From NCBI RefSeq assembly GCF_013141775.1, contig NZ_WHOB01000018.1, positions 124,001 to 188,000 on the forward strand: DNA of 64,000 bases, written 5' to 3'. This document shows, in pieces, positions 17,667 through 26,808 of this stretch. Each line of letters begins with the position of its first letter. Position 1 is the first letter of the stretch. The notes beneath the pieces were generated by a model. The model was not told the DNA's origin. It did not search any database and saw only the letters and a program-made list of their open reading frames with translations. A program made the position numbers and the translations under genes. Source of the DNA: Paenibacillus phytohabitans. GTDB taxonomy: Bacteria; Bacillota; Bacilli; Paenibacillales; Paenibacillaceae.

Positions 17667-18677
17667 TTATTTGTTCACATGGTTGACGGACAGTCGAAGA
17701 ATGGTTTCATGCGGCAGAATAACCCGCGGGTTCTCCACCGTTTCCTTCTTCATCAGTTTTGTCAGCAGTCTCATCGCTACGGCTCCCAGATCGTACATTG
17801 GCTGTGCCACAGTAGTGAGCAAAGGACGAACCATAGATGCCATCCGGATATTATCGACACTGATGATCGAGAAATCGTCTGGAACCTTCAATCCTTCATC
17901 CTGAATACTGTGAATTGCCCCAATGGCCATCTCATCGGTTGCTGCAAAAATAGCGGTTGGTTTCTTCTTGAGACCGAGGAAATACTTCATGGCTTCGACA
18001 CCGGATTCGTAACGATAGTTACCGATGCGGACCAGATCCTCCTGGTACTCAATGCCTGCCGCTTCCAGCGCTTTCTTGTAGCCGTGGAACCGGGCATAGC
18101 CGTTCGCGGGATCCTGCAGTGTTCCGCTGATCATTGCAATCTCACGGTGGCCGTGACGGATGAGCGTGTTCACTGCATCAAACGCAGCCGTCTCATGATC
18201 GATATCGACGGAAGGGTAGGTGCCCTTCTCATCACGAGTGGCGCAGAGCACAATTGGAACTGCTGAGGTCTGGAAGGCCTGAATATGCTCCTCCGTAACG
18301 GTTCCGCCCATGAAGAGCAGCCCGTCCACTTGTTTCTCAAGCAGCGTGTTAATAACACGAATTTCCTTCTCCTTGCGCTTGTCCGCATTACACAAAATGA
18401 TATTGTAGTGATACATATTGGCAATATCTTCAATCCCGCGTGCAATTTCCGCAAAAATCGAGTTGGAGATATCAGGGATAACAACCCCAACGGTTGTCGT
18501 TTTCTTGCTGGCGAGACCTCTCGCCACGGCATTTGGACGATAGCCCAAACGCTCAATCGCTTCAAAAACCTTCTTCCGGGTCTGCGGTTTCACGTTCGGG
18601 TTATTATTCACAACCCGTGATACCGTAGCCATAGATACGCCTGCTTCTCGAGCTACATCGTAAATGGTTACCGTCAA
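17667..18677 (-). CDS. ccpA: Catabolite control protein A
   Basis: LacI/GalR-type regulator of carbon catabolite repression, 336 residues. The N-terminal helix-turn-helix [21 protein letters not shown] and hinge helix [12 protein letters not shown] are typical, followed by a periplasmic-binding-like core with the HPr-Ser-P contact region. It acts with Ser-phosphorylated HPr or Crh on cre sites, so it is the likely controller of acsA/acuA and ptsG in this window. The start is TTG at 18677 behind GGAGAGAGTAAT. It is transcribed alone. Confidence 0.95.
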   Translation of the reverse strand: MTVTIYDVAREAGVSMATVSRVVNNNPNVKPQTRKKVFEAIERLGYRPNAVARGLASKKTTTVGVVIPDISNSIFAEIARGIEDIANMYHYNIILCNADKRKEKEIRVINTLLEKQVDGLLFMGGTVTEEHIQAFQTSAVPIVLCATRDEKGTYPSVDIDHETAAFDAVNTLIRHGHREIAMISGTLQDPANGYARFHGYKKALEAAGIEYQEDLVRIGNYRYESGVEAMKYFLGLKKKPTAIFAATDEMAIGAIHSIQDEGLKVPDDFSIISVDNIRMASMVRPLLTTVAQPMYDLGAVAMRLLTKLMKKETVENPRVILPHETILRLSVNHVNK

Positions 18678-18725
18678 ATTACTCTCTCCATTGCGATAAA
18701 TTTTATCGTTCGACTAATTAAAATT

Positions 18726-18754
18726 ATGATACGACACTTTGTACAATTGTGCAA
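18726..18754 (-). promoter_or_regulatory. ccpA promoter
   Basis: On the minus strand TTGCAC (18749-18754) and TATCAT (18726-18731) are 17 bp apart, about 50 bp ahead of the ccpA start. Confidence 0.55.
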
Positions 18755-18764
18755 TGATAACGCT

Positions 18765-19006
18765 TCATTTTCCTTTCAAAATTTCTTTCAAAGGATGAAA
18801 CGCCAGTCCTGGCGCGGCTTTAATGCCTTCCGCCAATTCCTGATACTCCAATAACTCCCAGCCGTAAACCGCTTTAAATTTCAGAAATGCAGCGGCGGAT
18901 CAAAGCCGATATTGCGCTCCAACCACCGGACAGCTGCAGCAATCCTGTAATCTCTTTCTATCGTATCAAAAAGCGCGTGAAAAATCCAACATTCGTTGAA
19001 AGATTT
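18765..19006 (-). pseudogene. Coding-like remnant upstream of ccpA
   Basis: The 18678-19052 gap has no intact gene. On the minus strand two overlapping open frames read like protein. One spans 19006-18881 and contains FHALFDTIERDYRI then RWLERNIGFDPPLHF. The other, from about 18908 to the stop at 18765, contains AVYGWELLEYQELAEGIK then FHPLKEILKGK. A single frame change near 18885-18905 would join them. I do not recognise the family; this may be a decayed gene or a short gene interrupted by a frameshift. Confidence 0.3.
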
Positions 19007-19052
19007 TCATTGATTTTGCAGAAAAATTTTTCAAAACGCCAAAAAACGCCAT

Positions 19053-19508
19053 TTATTTGGCACTTTCTGCCGATTGAGCCGTTAATTGGGACAGTCTAAG
19101 TCCAGTTTCACCCATCCATGACCTGTCGGACATATCCACAGCTAAGCGGTAAATGTCCAATAGCAGATCAATCCGCCCCTGAATCGCACTCCGGATGGAC
19201 TCCTCCAGTTCAGGCAACCCGCCGGCAAATAAACCGGAAGCAAACGTTTCCTTCAGCACACTGGCCCACTCATTGCGCTCTGCAAACGAGAGCTGCTTCC
19301 GGACAGGCGGATTAGCAGCAAGCTCACCGATGAGCTTCCCCAGATCCCGTTTGATCACGGGCAAAGGTTCATAGCGGGCACACTGCCTGCAGGTATATAC
19401 CGGTACATGAGTAATTTTGATCTTTGCACTATAAATCAGCGTATGCATATGTATGGTCATGATCCCGCCGCAGCCGCATGACTTCTTCATTAAATTATCT
19501 TTATACAT
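19053..19508 (-). CDS. Uncharacterised protein with N-terminal zinc-ribbon-like cysteines
   Basis: Protein of about 151 residues. The N-terminal third has CGCGG and, 27 residues later, CRQC, which could form a four-cysteine zinc ribbon. The rest is helical with no recognised motif. The ATG at 19508 (MYKDNLMKK) lies eight bases after TGAGG; a GTG three codons upstream is also open. A hairpin GCCAAATAAATGGC followed by T-rich sequence lies just downstream near 19030-19052. The role is unknown. Confidence 0.6.
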   Translation of the reverse strand: MYKDNLMKKSCGCGGIMTIHMHTLIYSAKIKITHVPVYTCRQCARYEPLPVIKRDLGKLIGELAANPPVRKQLSFAERNEWASVLKETFASGLFAGGLPELEESIRSAIQGRIDLLLDIYRLAVDMSDRSWMGETGLRLSQLTAQSAESAK

Positions 19509-19791
19509 CTCCCACACCTCAGAATGATCTTTTAATAATCCAAGCAGAAACAGCTACGCCGTCCTGGAACAATTATTGCGTGAAGCCTATCCATTATCTT
19601 TCAAAAAACACGTAAGGTTACCTGTTCAGATGCTATATTCGACCTTACTCCTGCGAATCCCTGCCGTTTTGCATATAATGATTTAATTGGCAAAATACTT
19701 AGACTTTACCATATGAAAAGTGACTTCAACTTTTTCTTTTGATAGAATGGCTTAGAACCGAGATGTTATTAACCGGAAGGAGCTGCATGGA

Positions 19792-20316
19792 ATGAGACTG
19801 GCTGGCAAAAAGGTTATAGCGCTTGTAGATGATGAGTTTGAAGATTTGGAGCTCTGGTATCCTGTGTACCGCGTGCGGGAAGAAGGCGCCGAGGTTCATT
19901 TGGCCGGACTGGAGAAAAACAAGACCTATGTGGGCAAATACGGCGTACCCGCCACCGCTGAATATTCATGGGATGAACTGAACGCAGCTGATTATGACGG
20001 CATCCTGGTACCCGGAGGCTGGGCTCCCGACAAAATCCGCCGCTACAGTGCAGTGCTGAAGCTGGTGCAGGATTTCAACGAAGCCAAGAAGCCGATCGGG
20101 CAGATCTGCCATGCCGGCTGGGTCTTGATCTCTGCCAAAATACTGGAAGGTGTAACCGTCACCTCCACTCCAGGCATCCGTGATGATATGGAGAATGCCG
20201 GAGCCATCTGGAAGGACGAGCCTGTGGTAACCGACGGACATATCATTTCCGCCCGCCGTCCGCCGGATCTGCCGCCTTACGGCAAGGCTTTCTGCGATGC
20301 GCTGGCTGGGGAATAA
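19792..20316 (+). CDS. DJ-1/PfpI family protein
   Basis: Class I glutamine-amidotransferase-like protein of 174 residues (PfpI/YraA group). These are small cytoplasmic proteins linked to general stress, glycation repair or proteolysis. The nucleophile-elbow cysteine is in IGQICHAGWVL and the conserved acidic residue in LVDDEFEDLE. GGRxP-type end: ARRPPDLPPYGKAF. AAGGAG lies ten bases ahead of ATG. A terminator follows at once, so it is a single gene. Confidence 0.88.
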   Translation: MRLAGKKVIALVDDEFEDLELWYPVYRVREEGAEVHLAGLEKNKTYVGKYGVPATAEYSWDELNAADYDGILVPGGWAPDKIRRYSAVLKLVQDFNEAKKPIGQICHAGWVLISAKILEGVTVTSTPGIRDDMENAGAIWKDEPVVTDGHIISARRPPDLPPYGKAFCDALAGE

Positions 20317-20364
20317 GCCGTAACCTATTGAAATTAAGTGATACTAATACGTGAAGATACATGA

Positions 20365-20405
20365 AGAGCCCTGTTCTCCGCTGTAGCGGCGAGCAGGGCT
20401 TTTTA
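20365..20405 (+). terminator. Terminator after the PfpI-family gene
   Basis: AGCCCTGTTCTCCGCT pairs with AGCGGCGAGCAGGGCT and is followed by TTTTT; it may also serve the convergent DUF4179 gene. Confidence 0.82.
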
Positions 20406-20416
20406 AATTCATTGTG

Positions 20417-21826
20417 TTATTTGCGAAGAGTAAGCTCTGCTGACCCTTTTATCAGATTCGGGTAACTGATGATCTTGAAAGTCAAAGGCTGCGGCAGCTC
20501 AGCCGTTCCCAGCTTGTATCCATACTGAATCGGAGGAACCTTCTCATCAGCATGAGCAGGATCAATAGTAGGCACCGCGGAATTATACGTAGCCGTATGC
20601 AATTTGCCTGCTCCGTCCTTAAATGTCCGATCCAGAATTACATTTGCAATATAGCCAGCGCTTTTATTGCTGGGTCTTTGGTATTCCATAATCAAGCTAT
20701 GAGTATTAGACGCAGCGGTTATCCGCAGGCGGTCGTCAGGTCCTTTGATAATTTGCTTCTTATCCGTATCTACTATCAGCTCCTGGGCAGATTCCTCTAG
20801 TCCATTGATACCGTCTATTTGCAGCTTCATGGTTCCAGGTGACAATTCACTGCCAGGGAATACGAGATACTGTTTGCCCTCAACATTAATCGATGCTTTT
20901 GAATACAATGCAGTGAAATCATTACCGCCTCCAAGCAGAATATGCGGGCTGTTCAGACCGAATATTTCCACGGAATTCTGCGGGCTGTATGCAGTTTCCA
21001 CATAGATGCCAGTTGCAGCTATATATACGTCTCCGATCTCAACATCCTGGCCAGCGATTTCCATAGTCCGGTTAATGGATACGGTCTCTCCGGACTGTGC
21101 AACAGCATTCTGCTCAATGGTGATCGGGACATACACCTCATTGGTTGTCGCAAAGTTCTGTATGCCATCGACCACCCCGCCTACCGGCCCCACCACACTC
21201 AGCTTTACCGCCATCCGCTCCGGCAGCTTCGTATAATTGCGGTTCCAAAGTGCTTTTTGGTATCCTCGTGTTACTCCAGATACAGCTTTCGGATTACTGC
21301 TGAAGTAAGCCCCTTGTCCTAGTTCTATATCTGCAACCGTAGTCACTGAGAGCGAATAAGCAGATGCACTTAAGTTCTTATTCTCCAGCTTATAGAAAAA
21401 GAGGATTCCCATCCGGTCTGCTGCAACGGCTTCCACTGTCAGAACATACCCATCCGTCTCTGCTGTTGCGCCGCTTATCGGCTTAATGAGACCTGCTGCC
21501 AATGCTGAATTAACTGTAGAATCACTTCCGGCAACTTTGCTGTAAGCTTCGAACCACTTCATATCCTGCACCGTTACCTGCGGGCTCAAAGCACCACTTC
21601 GCGGCTTCAAAGCCTCGCTCCCCCAAGGAAAAACGAACAGCAGCAGAATCGCCAGCATAGCCACCGAACCTAAAACATAACGCGCTTTTAGAGACATATT
21701 GAATCTCTTCGACCGGGTTATCCCCTTGCGAATTGCAGCATTCAGCTTCAGCTCAGCAATTTCATCCGCTTCGGCTGACAGACTGAGATAATACTCCTTC
21801 AGCAGTGTTTCTTCACTCGTAGCCAT
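20417..21826 (-). CDS. DUF4179 domain protein, probable anti-sigma factor
   Basis: Membrane protein of 469 residues. A cytoplasmic N-terminal helix region (about 1-45) is followed by one transmembrane segment (YVLGSVAMLAILLLFVFPWG) and a large extracytoplasmic beta-rich part typical of DUF4179. It starts one base after the stop of the ECF sigma gene (TAGGATG), so the pair is co-translated. The layout matches ECF sigma/anti-sigma pairs: the short cytoplasmic part would hold the sigma factor and the outer domain sense the signal. The signal is unknown. Confidence 0.75.
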   Translation of the reverse strand: MATSEETLLKEYYLSLSAEADEIAELKLNAAIRKGITRSKRFNMSLKARYVLGSVAMLAILLLFVFPWGSEALKPRSGALSPQVTVQDMKWFEAYSKVAGSDSTVNSALAAGLIKPISGATAETDGYVLTVEAVAADRMGILFFYKLENKNLSASAYSLSVTTVADIELGQGAYFSSNPKAVSGVTRGYQKALWNRNYTKLPERMAVKLSVVGPVGGVVDGIQNFATTNEVYVPITIEQNAVAQSGETVSINRTMEIAGQDVEIGDVYIAATGIYVETAYSPQNSVEIFGLNSPHILLGGGNDFTALYSKASINVEGKQYLVFPGSELSPGTMKLQIDGINGLEESAQELIVDTDKKQIIKGPDDRLRITAASNTHSLIMEYQRPSNKSAGYIANVILDRTFKDGAGKLHTATYNSAVPTIDPAHADEKVPPIQYGYKLGTAELPQPLTFKIISYPNLIKGSAELTLRK

Positions 21827-21827
21827 C

Positions 21828-22352
21828 CTATAGTCCCCCTCTAATTCTCATTTTGTCGCGCAGCTGCTTCAGTCCCTTGTTCAGCCAAGTTTTGACCGTC
21901 CCTTCAGGCTTGCCCAGCACCTCGGCGATTTCGGTCAGTGTCATATCCCGGTAATACTTCAGTACAAGCACCTGGCGGTATTTCGGCTTGACCCCATTCA
22001 GCGCCTGCTCCATATCCAGCTTACGGTCACTGGTCATCTCCTGCAGGCCGCCGCTAACCGGAACCGGACCAGGAGACGCCAGACGTTTCCTCCGCTTCAA
22101 TTCATCCTTACAGCAGTTGATCAGAATTCTTGTCAGCCAGGGCGCAAACCGGTCCGTATCCTTCAGACTCCCACGCTTGACCCAGGCTCTGTATGTAGTT
22201 TCCTGCACCACTTCAAGCGCCTCCGCCTCGCTCCGCAAGTAGCTATAGGCTATGCTGTACAGTATTTTCTTCTGCTCTAGCACCCGGCTGATGAACAGCT
22301 GTTCCTGCTCATTTAAGACCCGCATCCGCTCGCCTTCCCAAACATTCTCCAT
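21828..22352 (-). CDS. ECF-type RNA polymerase sigma factor
   Basis: Sigma-70 family member of 174 residues with region 2 (ILYSIAYSYLRSEAEALEVVQETTYRAW) and region 4 (YRQVLVLKYYRDMTLTEIAEVLG, then GTVKTWLNKGLKQLR). No regions 1 or 3, as in ECF factors. Upstream gene of a two-gene unit with the DUF4179 protein, which probably restrains it at the membrane. GGGAGGATGCGGG precedes ATG. No promoter of the usual ECF autoregulated type could be assigned with confidence. Confidence 0.88.
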   Translation of the reverse strand: MENVWEGERMRVLNEQEQLFISRVLEQKKILYSIAYSYLRSEAEALEVVQETTYRAWVKRGSLKDTDRFAPWLTRILINCCKDELKRRKRLASPGPVPVSGGLQEMTSDRKLDMEQALNGVKPKYRQVLVLKYYRDMTLTEIAEVLGKPEGTVKTWLNKGLKQLRDKMRIRGGL

Positions 22353-22495
22353 CCCGCATCCTCCCTCTGTTTTTTTTGATTTCTGTATATACTGACTGCG
22401 CAGCGCCGCAAACGGTTTTACTTTTTTGGAACAAATAAGATAAACGGGTTAGAAATTCTCTCTTTGAGGAGTCTGTAACAGCTGTGATTCACAGC

Positions 22496-22537
22496 AAAAA
22501 GCCCGGCGTGTATGGGTTGACCACCACGCCGGACTTT
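22496..22537 (-). terminator. ptsG-ptsI operon terminator
   Basis: GCCCGGCGTG / CACGCCGGAC stem followed, on the minus strand, by GCTTTTTG. It ends the ptsI transcript. Confidence 0.75.
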
Positions 22538-22573
22538 ATATTAGATAAGCTCATTATGTGTGCCCGTTAATGG

Positions 22574-24340
22574 TTATGACGTTTTTTCTTTGGAGTCCCC
22601 GCCTGCACCCAGCGTAATTCCGCTGCGCCCGGCAAAGGCACTCAGCTGCTCCTCTGTCTCCGAGCTGGTCCGGTTACGGAAGCAGAGCTTGGCAACTTCT
22701 CTGGCTTCGGAAGCCAGCGTGTTCAGGGTACGGTGCTTCACCTTAAGCAGCGCCTGAGGCGACATGCTCAGCACACTGATTCCGAGCTCCAGCCAGAGCG
22801 GTAATGACCGTTCATCTGCGGCCATCTCACCGCACACACTGACATCGATCCCTACGCTGCGGGCCGCATCTACGGTCATCTTGATCATGCGCAGCACTGC
22901 CGGATGGTAGGGATGATACATATGGGCAATCTGCTCATTCATCCGGTCCACAGCGAGTACGTACTGCACCAGATCATTCGTGCCGATACTGAAGAAATCC
23001 ACTTCCTCCGCCAGCAGATCGGCAATCATAACAGCGGCTGGCACCTCAATCATAATGCCTACAGGCAGCTTGCGGTCATATGGAATCCCCCGGCTGTCAA
23101 GCTCGCTTTTCACTTCCTCCAGCACGGCTTTGGCAGCCTGAACCTCTTCTACGGAGGAGATCATCGGGAACATCATCCGGACATTACCGTAATGGCTGGC
23201 CCGCAGAATGGCCGTCATCTGAGTCTTGAACATGTCCTTGCGGTCCAGACTGATGCGGATGGCGCGGTAACCGAGGAACGGATTCTGCTCCTCCGGCAGC
23301 TGGAAGTAATCCAGATGCTTGTCTCCTCCGATATCAAGGGTGCGGATGACGACAGATTCCTTGCCGACTTTTTCAGCTACAAGCTTATAGACTTCAAACT
23401 GTTCATCTTCCGTCGGGAACGTATTACGGTCCATATACAGAAACTCCGTACGGAACAGCCCCACACCTTCGGCTCCATATTTCAGCGCCATATTAAGCTC
23501 CTTCACAGAGCTGATATTGCCGGCCAGACGCAGGGATACGCCGTCCTTGGTGAAAGCTTCAACGGTAGCGAGCAGCTCCAGCTGTTCCCGCTTTTTGAGC
23601 TGCTTGGCACGTCTGGAGGTGAAATCCCGCACGGTGGACTCATCCGGATGGAGCATCACAGCTCCGGTCTCCCCGTCGAGCACCAGCATGTCCCCGGTCT
23701 GAATGGGGGTAATGATTTTGTTCTCCAGGCCCGCGACCAGCGGAATGCCGAGCGCCCGGGCCATGATGGAGGAATGCGAAGTCTTGCCGCCCATCATCGT
23801 GACAATGCCCAGCACATAGGCCGGGTTCAAATGCGCCAGCTGGGACGGAGAGAGCTCCTTCGCCACAAGAATATAAGGCTGTGTATCCGACGGAAGGGTA
23901 ACTTCCGGCGCACCCAGCAGATGCTTCAGCAGACGGTTGCCGACATCCTTGATATCCACCGCCCGCTCCTTCATATACTCATCGTCCAGCAGATCGAACA
24001 TAGCTACAAAATGGTCAATGGCTTCCTTAACCGCCACCTCAGCCGCTTTATACTGGCGTTCGATAATACCGCGGATTTCGCTCATGAATACAGGGTCGTC
24101 CAGGATCGCCAGATGGGCATCAAAAATACTCGATTCCTCCGGCCCGACGACCTCCCGGAATTCTCTTTTGATAAATTCGATCTCATCCTTGGAGGTGCGG
24201 ATCCCTTCGTATAAACGTTCAAACTCCTTAGCCAGATCCACCGGATTCACCTGAGTGTCCGGCAGACTCCATTCCCAGTTCGGCAAGACAAAGGCCTTCC
24301 CGATGGCAACACCTGCTGCGGCGCCTATGCCTTGTATCAT
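22574..24340 (-). CDS. ptsI: Phosphoenolpyruvate-protein phosphotransferase (Enzyme I)
   Basis: PTS Enzyme I, 588 residues, moving phosphate from PEP to HPr. The N-terminal phospho-histidine is His189 in GGKTSHSSIMAR; the PEP-binding half carries GVGLFRTEFLYM, an MIEVPAAV segment and the C-terminal catalytic cysteine in VCGEMAAD. Its ATG overlaps the ptsG stop (ATGA), with GGAGGG inside the ptsG end, so translation is coupled. No ptsH lies between or beside them, so HPr must be encoded elsewhere. Confidence 0.96.
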   Translation of the reverse strand: MIQGIGAAAGVAIGKAFVLPNWEWSLPDTQVNPVDLAKEFERLYEGIRTSKDEIEFIKREFREVVGPEESSIFDAHLAILDDPVFMSEIRGIIERQYKAAEVAVKEAIDHFVAMFDLLDDEYMKERAVDIKDVGNRLLKHLLGAPEVTLPSDTQPYILVAKELSPSQLAHLNPAYVLGIVTMMGGKTSHSSIMARALGIPLVAGLENKIITPIQTGDMLVLDGETGAVMLHPDESTVRDFTSRRAKQLKKREQLELLATVEAFTKDGVSLRLAGNISSVKELNMALKYGAEGVGLFRTEFLYMDRNTFPTEDEQFEVYKLVAEKVGKESVVIRTLDIGGDKHLDYFQLPEEQNPFLGYRAIRISLDRKDMFKTQMTAILRASHYGNVRMMFPMISSVEEVQAAKAVLEEVKSELDSRGIPYDRKLPVGIMIEVPAAVMIADLLAEEVDFFSIGTNDLVQYVLAVDRMNEQIAHMYHPYHPAVLRMIKMTVDAARSVGIDVSVCGEMAADERSLPLWLELGISVLSMSPQALLKVKHRTLNTLASEAREVAKLCFRNRTSSETEEQLSAFAGRSGITLGAGGDSKEKTS

Positions 24341-26223
24341 GCTTCGATCCCTCCAACATTACTTTCGTGTAGAACAACGGACATGACTGACGACTGCCCC
24401 TTTTTAACATTTTTAAATGGAGCGTAGCTCCAGGATTTTACGCGGTCCGGATTGGTAATGACCATAGGAGTAGCGAGTGAAGCGGCATGCTCCTTCAAGA
24501 AAGCCAGATCAAATCTGACCAGCAGCTGCCCGGGCTCCACGCTGTCACCCTCCTGTACAAGCGCCTCAAACGGCCCTTTAAGCTGCGAAGTATCAATCCC
24601 TATATGCATAAGCACCTCAAGCCCTTCGGGTGTAGAAATGCCCACTGCGTGCATTGTAGGGTATACATGCATCACTTTGCCGAATACGGGCGAGACCAGC
24701 TCTCCTTTTTCCGGGAAAAAGGCTACTCCGTCCCCAACCAGCTTCGCGGCGAAAATATGATCCGGCACCTCTTCGATCGGCATCATCCGGCCCTGGATGG
24801 GCGAGCTGAACAGCACCTGCGGCAAATCGCGCAGCATCAGCTTGTCAATCTCTTCGCGGATCAGCTCCGAGTATGTACCGAAGACGACCTGCACATTGCC
24901 GCCGCCCAGCTTGATAATGCCTGCGGAGCCAAGCCCCTTGAGTGCTCCTGTATCTATCAAACGGTCGTTATGCACAGTTAATCTTAGCCGGGTGATGCAG
25001 GCCTGTACCTGTACGATATTCTCTTTGCCGCCCAGCGCCTCCAGAATCAGCGGAGCCTGATACGGTATATTCCCCGCCCAGTCTCCCAGCTCGGACCCTT
25101 CTTCGCGGCCCGGTGTAGGAATCTGGAAGCGGCGTATCGCCCAGCGGAACACATTATAGTAGACGATGCCATAGCCGATCCCTATCGGAATCAGCAGCCA
25201 GGCCCGCTGGGACAGATGCAGATTGAGGAAGAAATCGATCGCACCTGCTGAATACGAGAACCCGTGATGAATACCAAGTGAGTAGGTCAGTACCATGGCA
25301 AGGCCGGACATGACTACATGCAGCGCGAACAAATAGGGTGAAGCGAACAGAAACGCGAACTCAATCTGCTCCGACACCCCGGTCAGAAAGCAGACCAAAG
25401 CGGCACGCAAAAAAGTCTTCTTAATCTTCGGCTTGAGGTCCTCGCGCGCTTCCTGAATAATAGCAAAGGCGATCGCCGGCAGGGCAAACATCATGATCGG
25501 GAACAGCCCGGCCATGAAGATTCCCGCTGTAGGGTCTCCCGCAAAAAAACGCGGCAAATCCCCTTGCACGACTGCACTTCCATCAGGCGTCGTGAAGGAG
25601 CCCAGCTGAAACCAGAATACATTATTGAGAATATGATGCAGGCCAAAGGCCGTCAGCACCCTGTATAATACCCCGTAGACAAATACTCCATATCCGCCGG
25701 TAACCTGCACGCCCCTGAAGAGATCATTCAGCAGCTCCTGGAGCAGCGGGGATACGCCAAGCATCACCCAGGCGAACAGTGCGGAGAACAAACCCATAAA
25801 GAGCAGTACAAAACGCGACCCTCCAAAAAACTGGATCGCCTCCGGCAGTTTGATATTCTTAAACCGGTTATGCGCTACGCCGGCTACAATCCCGAGGATA
25901 ATACCAATTAATGTTGCAGGCTGTACAGCCCCGTCTCCCATGTTGGAAACAATCCGGTCATAAGTGAACATCCCTGCGAGCGCCGCCAGTCCGGCCGGTC
26001 CGGCCTGATTGGACAATCCCCACGCCACACCGACAGCAAACAAATAAGGCATGAAATAGAATATTCCTTGCCCCGCGTATGTCGTCACTTCGGATACCGA
26101 AGAAAGTCCCCATGCAGACCACGGTAAGCTGCCCAGACTCAGCAAGATGGCCGCCGCCGGAAGCACCATGGTAGGAAGCATAATGGCTCTGCCTAACTGC
26201 TGCAAAGATCCGAGCCAATTCAA
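24337..26223 (-). CDS. PTS glucose/N-acetylglucosamine-type transporter, EIICBA
   Basis: Single-chain sugar permease of 628 residues in the order IIC-IIB-IIA. IIC (about 1-370) has ten or so membrane segments and the GLHHILNNVFWFQLG loop of the glucose/GlcNAc group. IIB (about 395-470) has its phospho-cysteine in QACITRLRL. IIA (about 500-625) carries both histidines, in PTMHAVGIST and LMHIGIDT. The fused IIA means no separate Crr is needed. Glucose and N-acetylglucosamine members cannot be told apart here. The start is TTG or ATG-equivalent at 26223 behind AAGGAGAGGGTCACC. Confidence 0.9.
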   Translation of the reverse strand: MNWLGSLQQLGRAIMLPTMVLPAAAILLSLGSLPWSAWGLSSVSEVTTYAGQGIFYFMPYLFAVGVAWGLSNQAGPAGLAALAGMFTYDRIVSNMGDGAVQPATLIGIILGIVAGVAHNRFKNIKLPEAIQFFGGSRFVLLFMGLFSALFAWVMLGVSPLLQELLNDLFRGVQVTGGYGVFVYGVLYRVLTAFGLHHILNNVFWFQLGSFTTPDGSAVVQGDLPRFFAGDPTAGIFMAGLFPIMMFALPAIAFAIIQEAREDLKPKIKKTFLRAALVCFLTGVSEQIEFAFLFASPYLFALHVVMSGLAMVLTYSLGIHHGFSYSAGAIDFFLNLHLSQRAWLLIPIGIGYGIVYYNVFRWAIRRFQIPTPGREEGSELGDWAGNIPYQAPLILEALGGKENIVQVQACITRLRLTVHNDRLIDTGALKGLGSAGIIKLGGGNVQVVFGTYSELIREEIDKLMLRDLPQVLFSSPIQGRMMPIEEVPDHIFAAKLVGDGVAFFPEKGELVSPVFGKVMHVYPTMHAVGISTPEGLEVLMHIGIDTSQLKGPFEALVQEGDSVEPGQLLVRFDLAFLKEHAASLATPMVITNPDRVKSWSYAPFKNVKKGQSSVMSVVLHESNVGGIEA

Positions 26224-26252
26224 GGTGACCCTCTCCTTTCTTTCTATATTGA

Positions 26253-26281
26253 ATGGTAAGCGCTGCAGCAGTTTTTGTCAA
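26253..26281 (-). promoter_or_regulatory. ptsG promoter with an overlapping cre-like site
   Basis: On the minus strand TTGACA (26276-26281) and TACCAT (26253-26258) are separated by 17 bp. A partial palindrome at 26255-26268, containing AGCGCTTAC on the minus strand, overlaps the -10 region. It resembles the core of a cre site and could let CcpA control the operon. Confidence 0.5.
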
Positions 26282-26391
26282 AAGAATACGTGTAAACAAA
26301 CACAGCAAGGATAGCCTGGCCCGGGGGCGATTACCCGGATATTTTTATCTGACACAAACTATCCTCTGCAATAGAGGTCAGTCACAGGACT

Positions 26392-26418
26392 CCTGCGACT
26401 CCTGCGACTCCTGCGACT
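26392..26418. repeat. Three tandem copies of a 9-bp unit
   Basis: CCTGCGACT repeated three times without a break, in the gene-free gap upstream of ptsG. Confidence 0.9.
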
Positions 26419-26419
26419 G

Positions 26420-26615
26420 AATAAGTGTAGTTTGTACAACTATATTTGACTAGGAGAACTTATATTTTATTTTAATTGCATTCTGTACAACTATTCAGGT
26501 CTAATTCCGCTAAAATCGCAAAAATCGGCTTTTTAATTGTACGAAGTGCAGTTATTCCTGAAAAACCCCCTGTAGAGCGCATTTTAGTTGTACTAAATAC
26601 ACTTATCTCCTATTA
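26420..26615. repeat. Cluster of related short intergenic repeat units
   Basis: At least three related units of about 22 bp: AGTTGTACTAAATACACTTAT at 26588-26608, AATTGTACGAAGTGCAGTTAT at 26535-26555 and an inverted one whose minus strand reads AGTTGTACAAACTACACTTAT at 26421-26441. A fourth, weaker copy lies near 26477-26500. No gene is seen in 26224-26808 apart from these repeats and the ptsG promoter. Confidence 0.65.
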
Positions 26616-26726
26616 CACCGGATGGCCTAAAAACTTTAGCAGTAAAAGTAGGAACTTCAGCATTGATCAGCTGTCATTGGCGTAACCTTAATCTTTAACA
26701 TTACTAGTTGTCACGCAAAGGAAGGG

Positions 26727-26807
26727 TGTTCTGGATGTTCTGAGTGTTCTGAGTGTTCTGAGTGTTCTGAGTGTTCTCGCTGTTCTCGCTGTTCTCGCTG
26801 TTCTGAA
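26727..26807. repeat. Nine-copy 9-bp tandem repeat
   Basis: TGTTCTGRR/TGTTCTCGC units in unbroken phase: five of the TGTTCTGAG type (first one TGTTCTGGA), three TGTTCTCGC and a last TGTTCTGAA. It ends one base before the stop codon of the nuclease-like gene at 26809. Confidence 0.9.
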
Positions 26808-26808
26808 G

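Noticed and set aside
18755..18767. cre site in front of ccpA (TGATAACGCTTCA)
   Set aside because: It lacks one base of the 14-bp consensus and its right half does not fit; too weak to call.
18887..19099. 70-codon plus-strand frame
   Set aside because: No ribosome site; it is the complement of the protein-like minus-strand remnant and of the zinc-ribbon gene end.
22904..24214. 436-codon plus-strand frame
   Set aside because: It is opposite ptsI, which has complete catalytic motifs; the plus-strand product is His/Gln/Arg-rich without any motif.
26727..26807. CRISPR array
   Set aside because: Nine-base units without spacers; it is a simple tandem repeat, and no cas genes are present.
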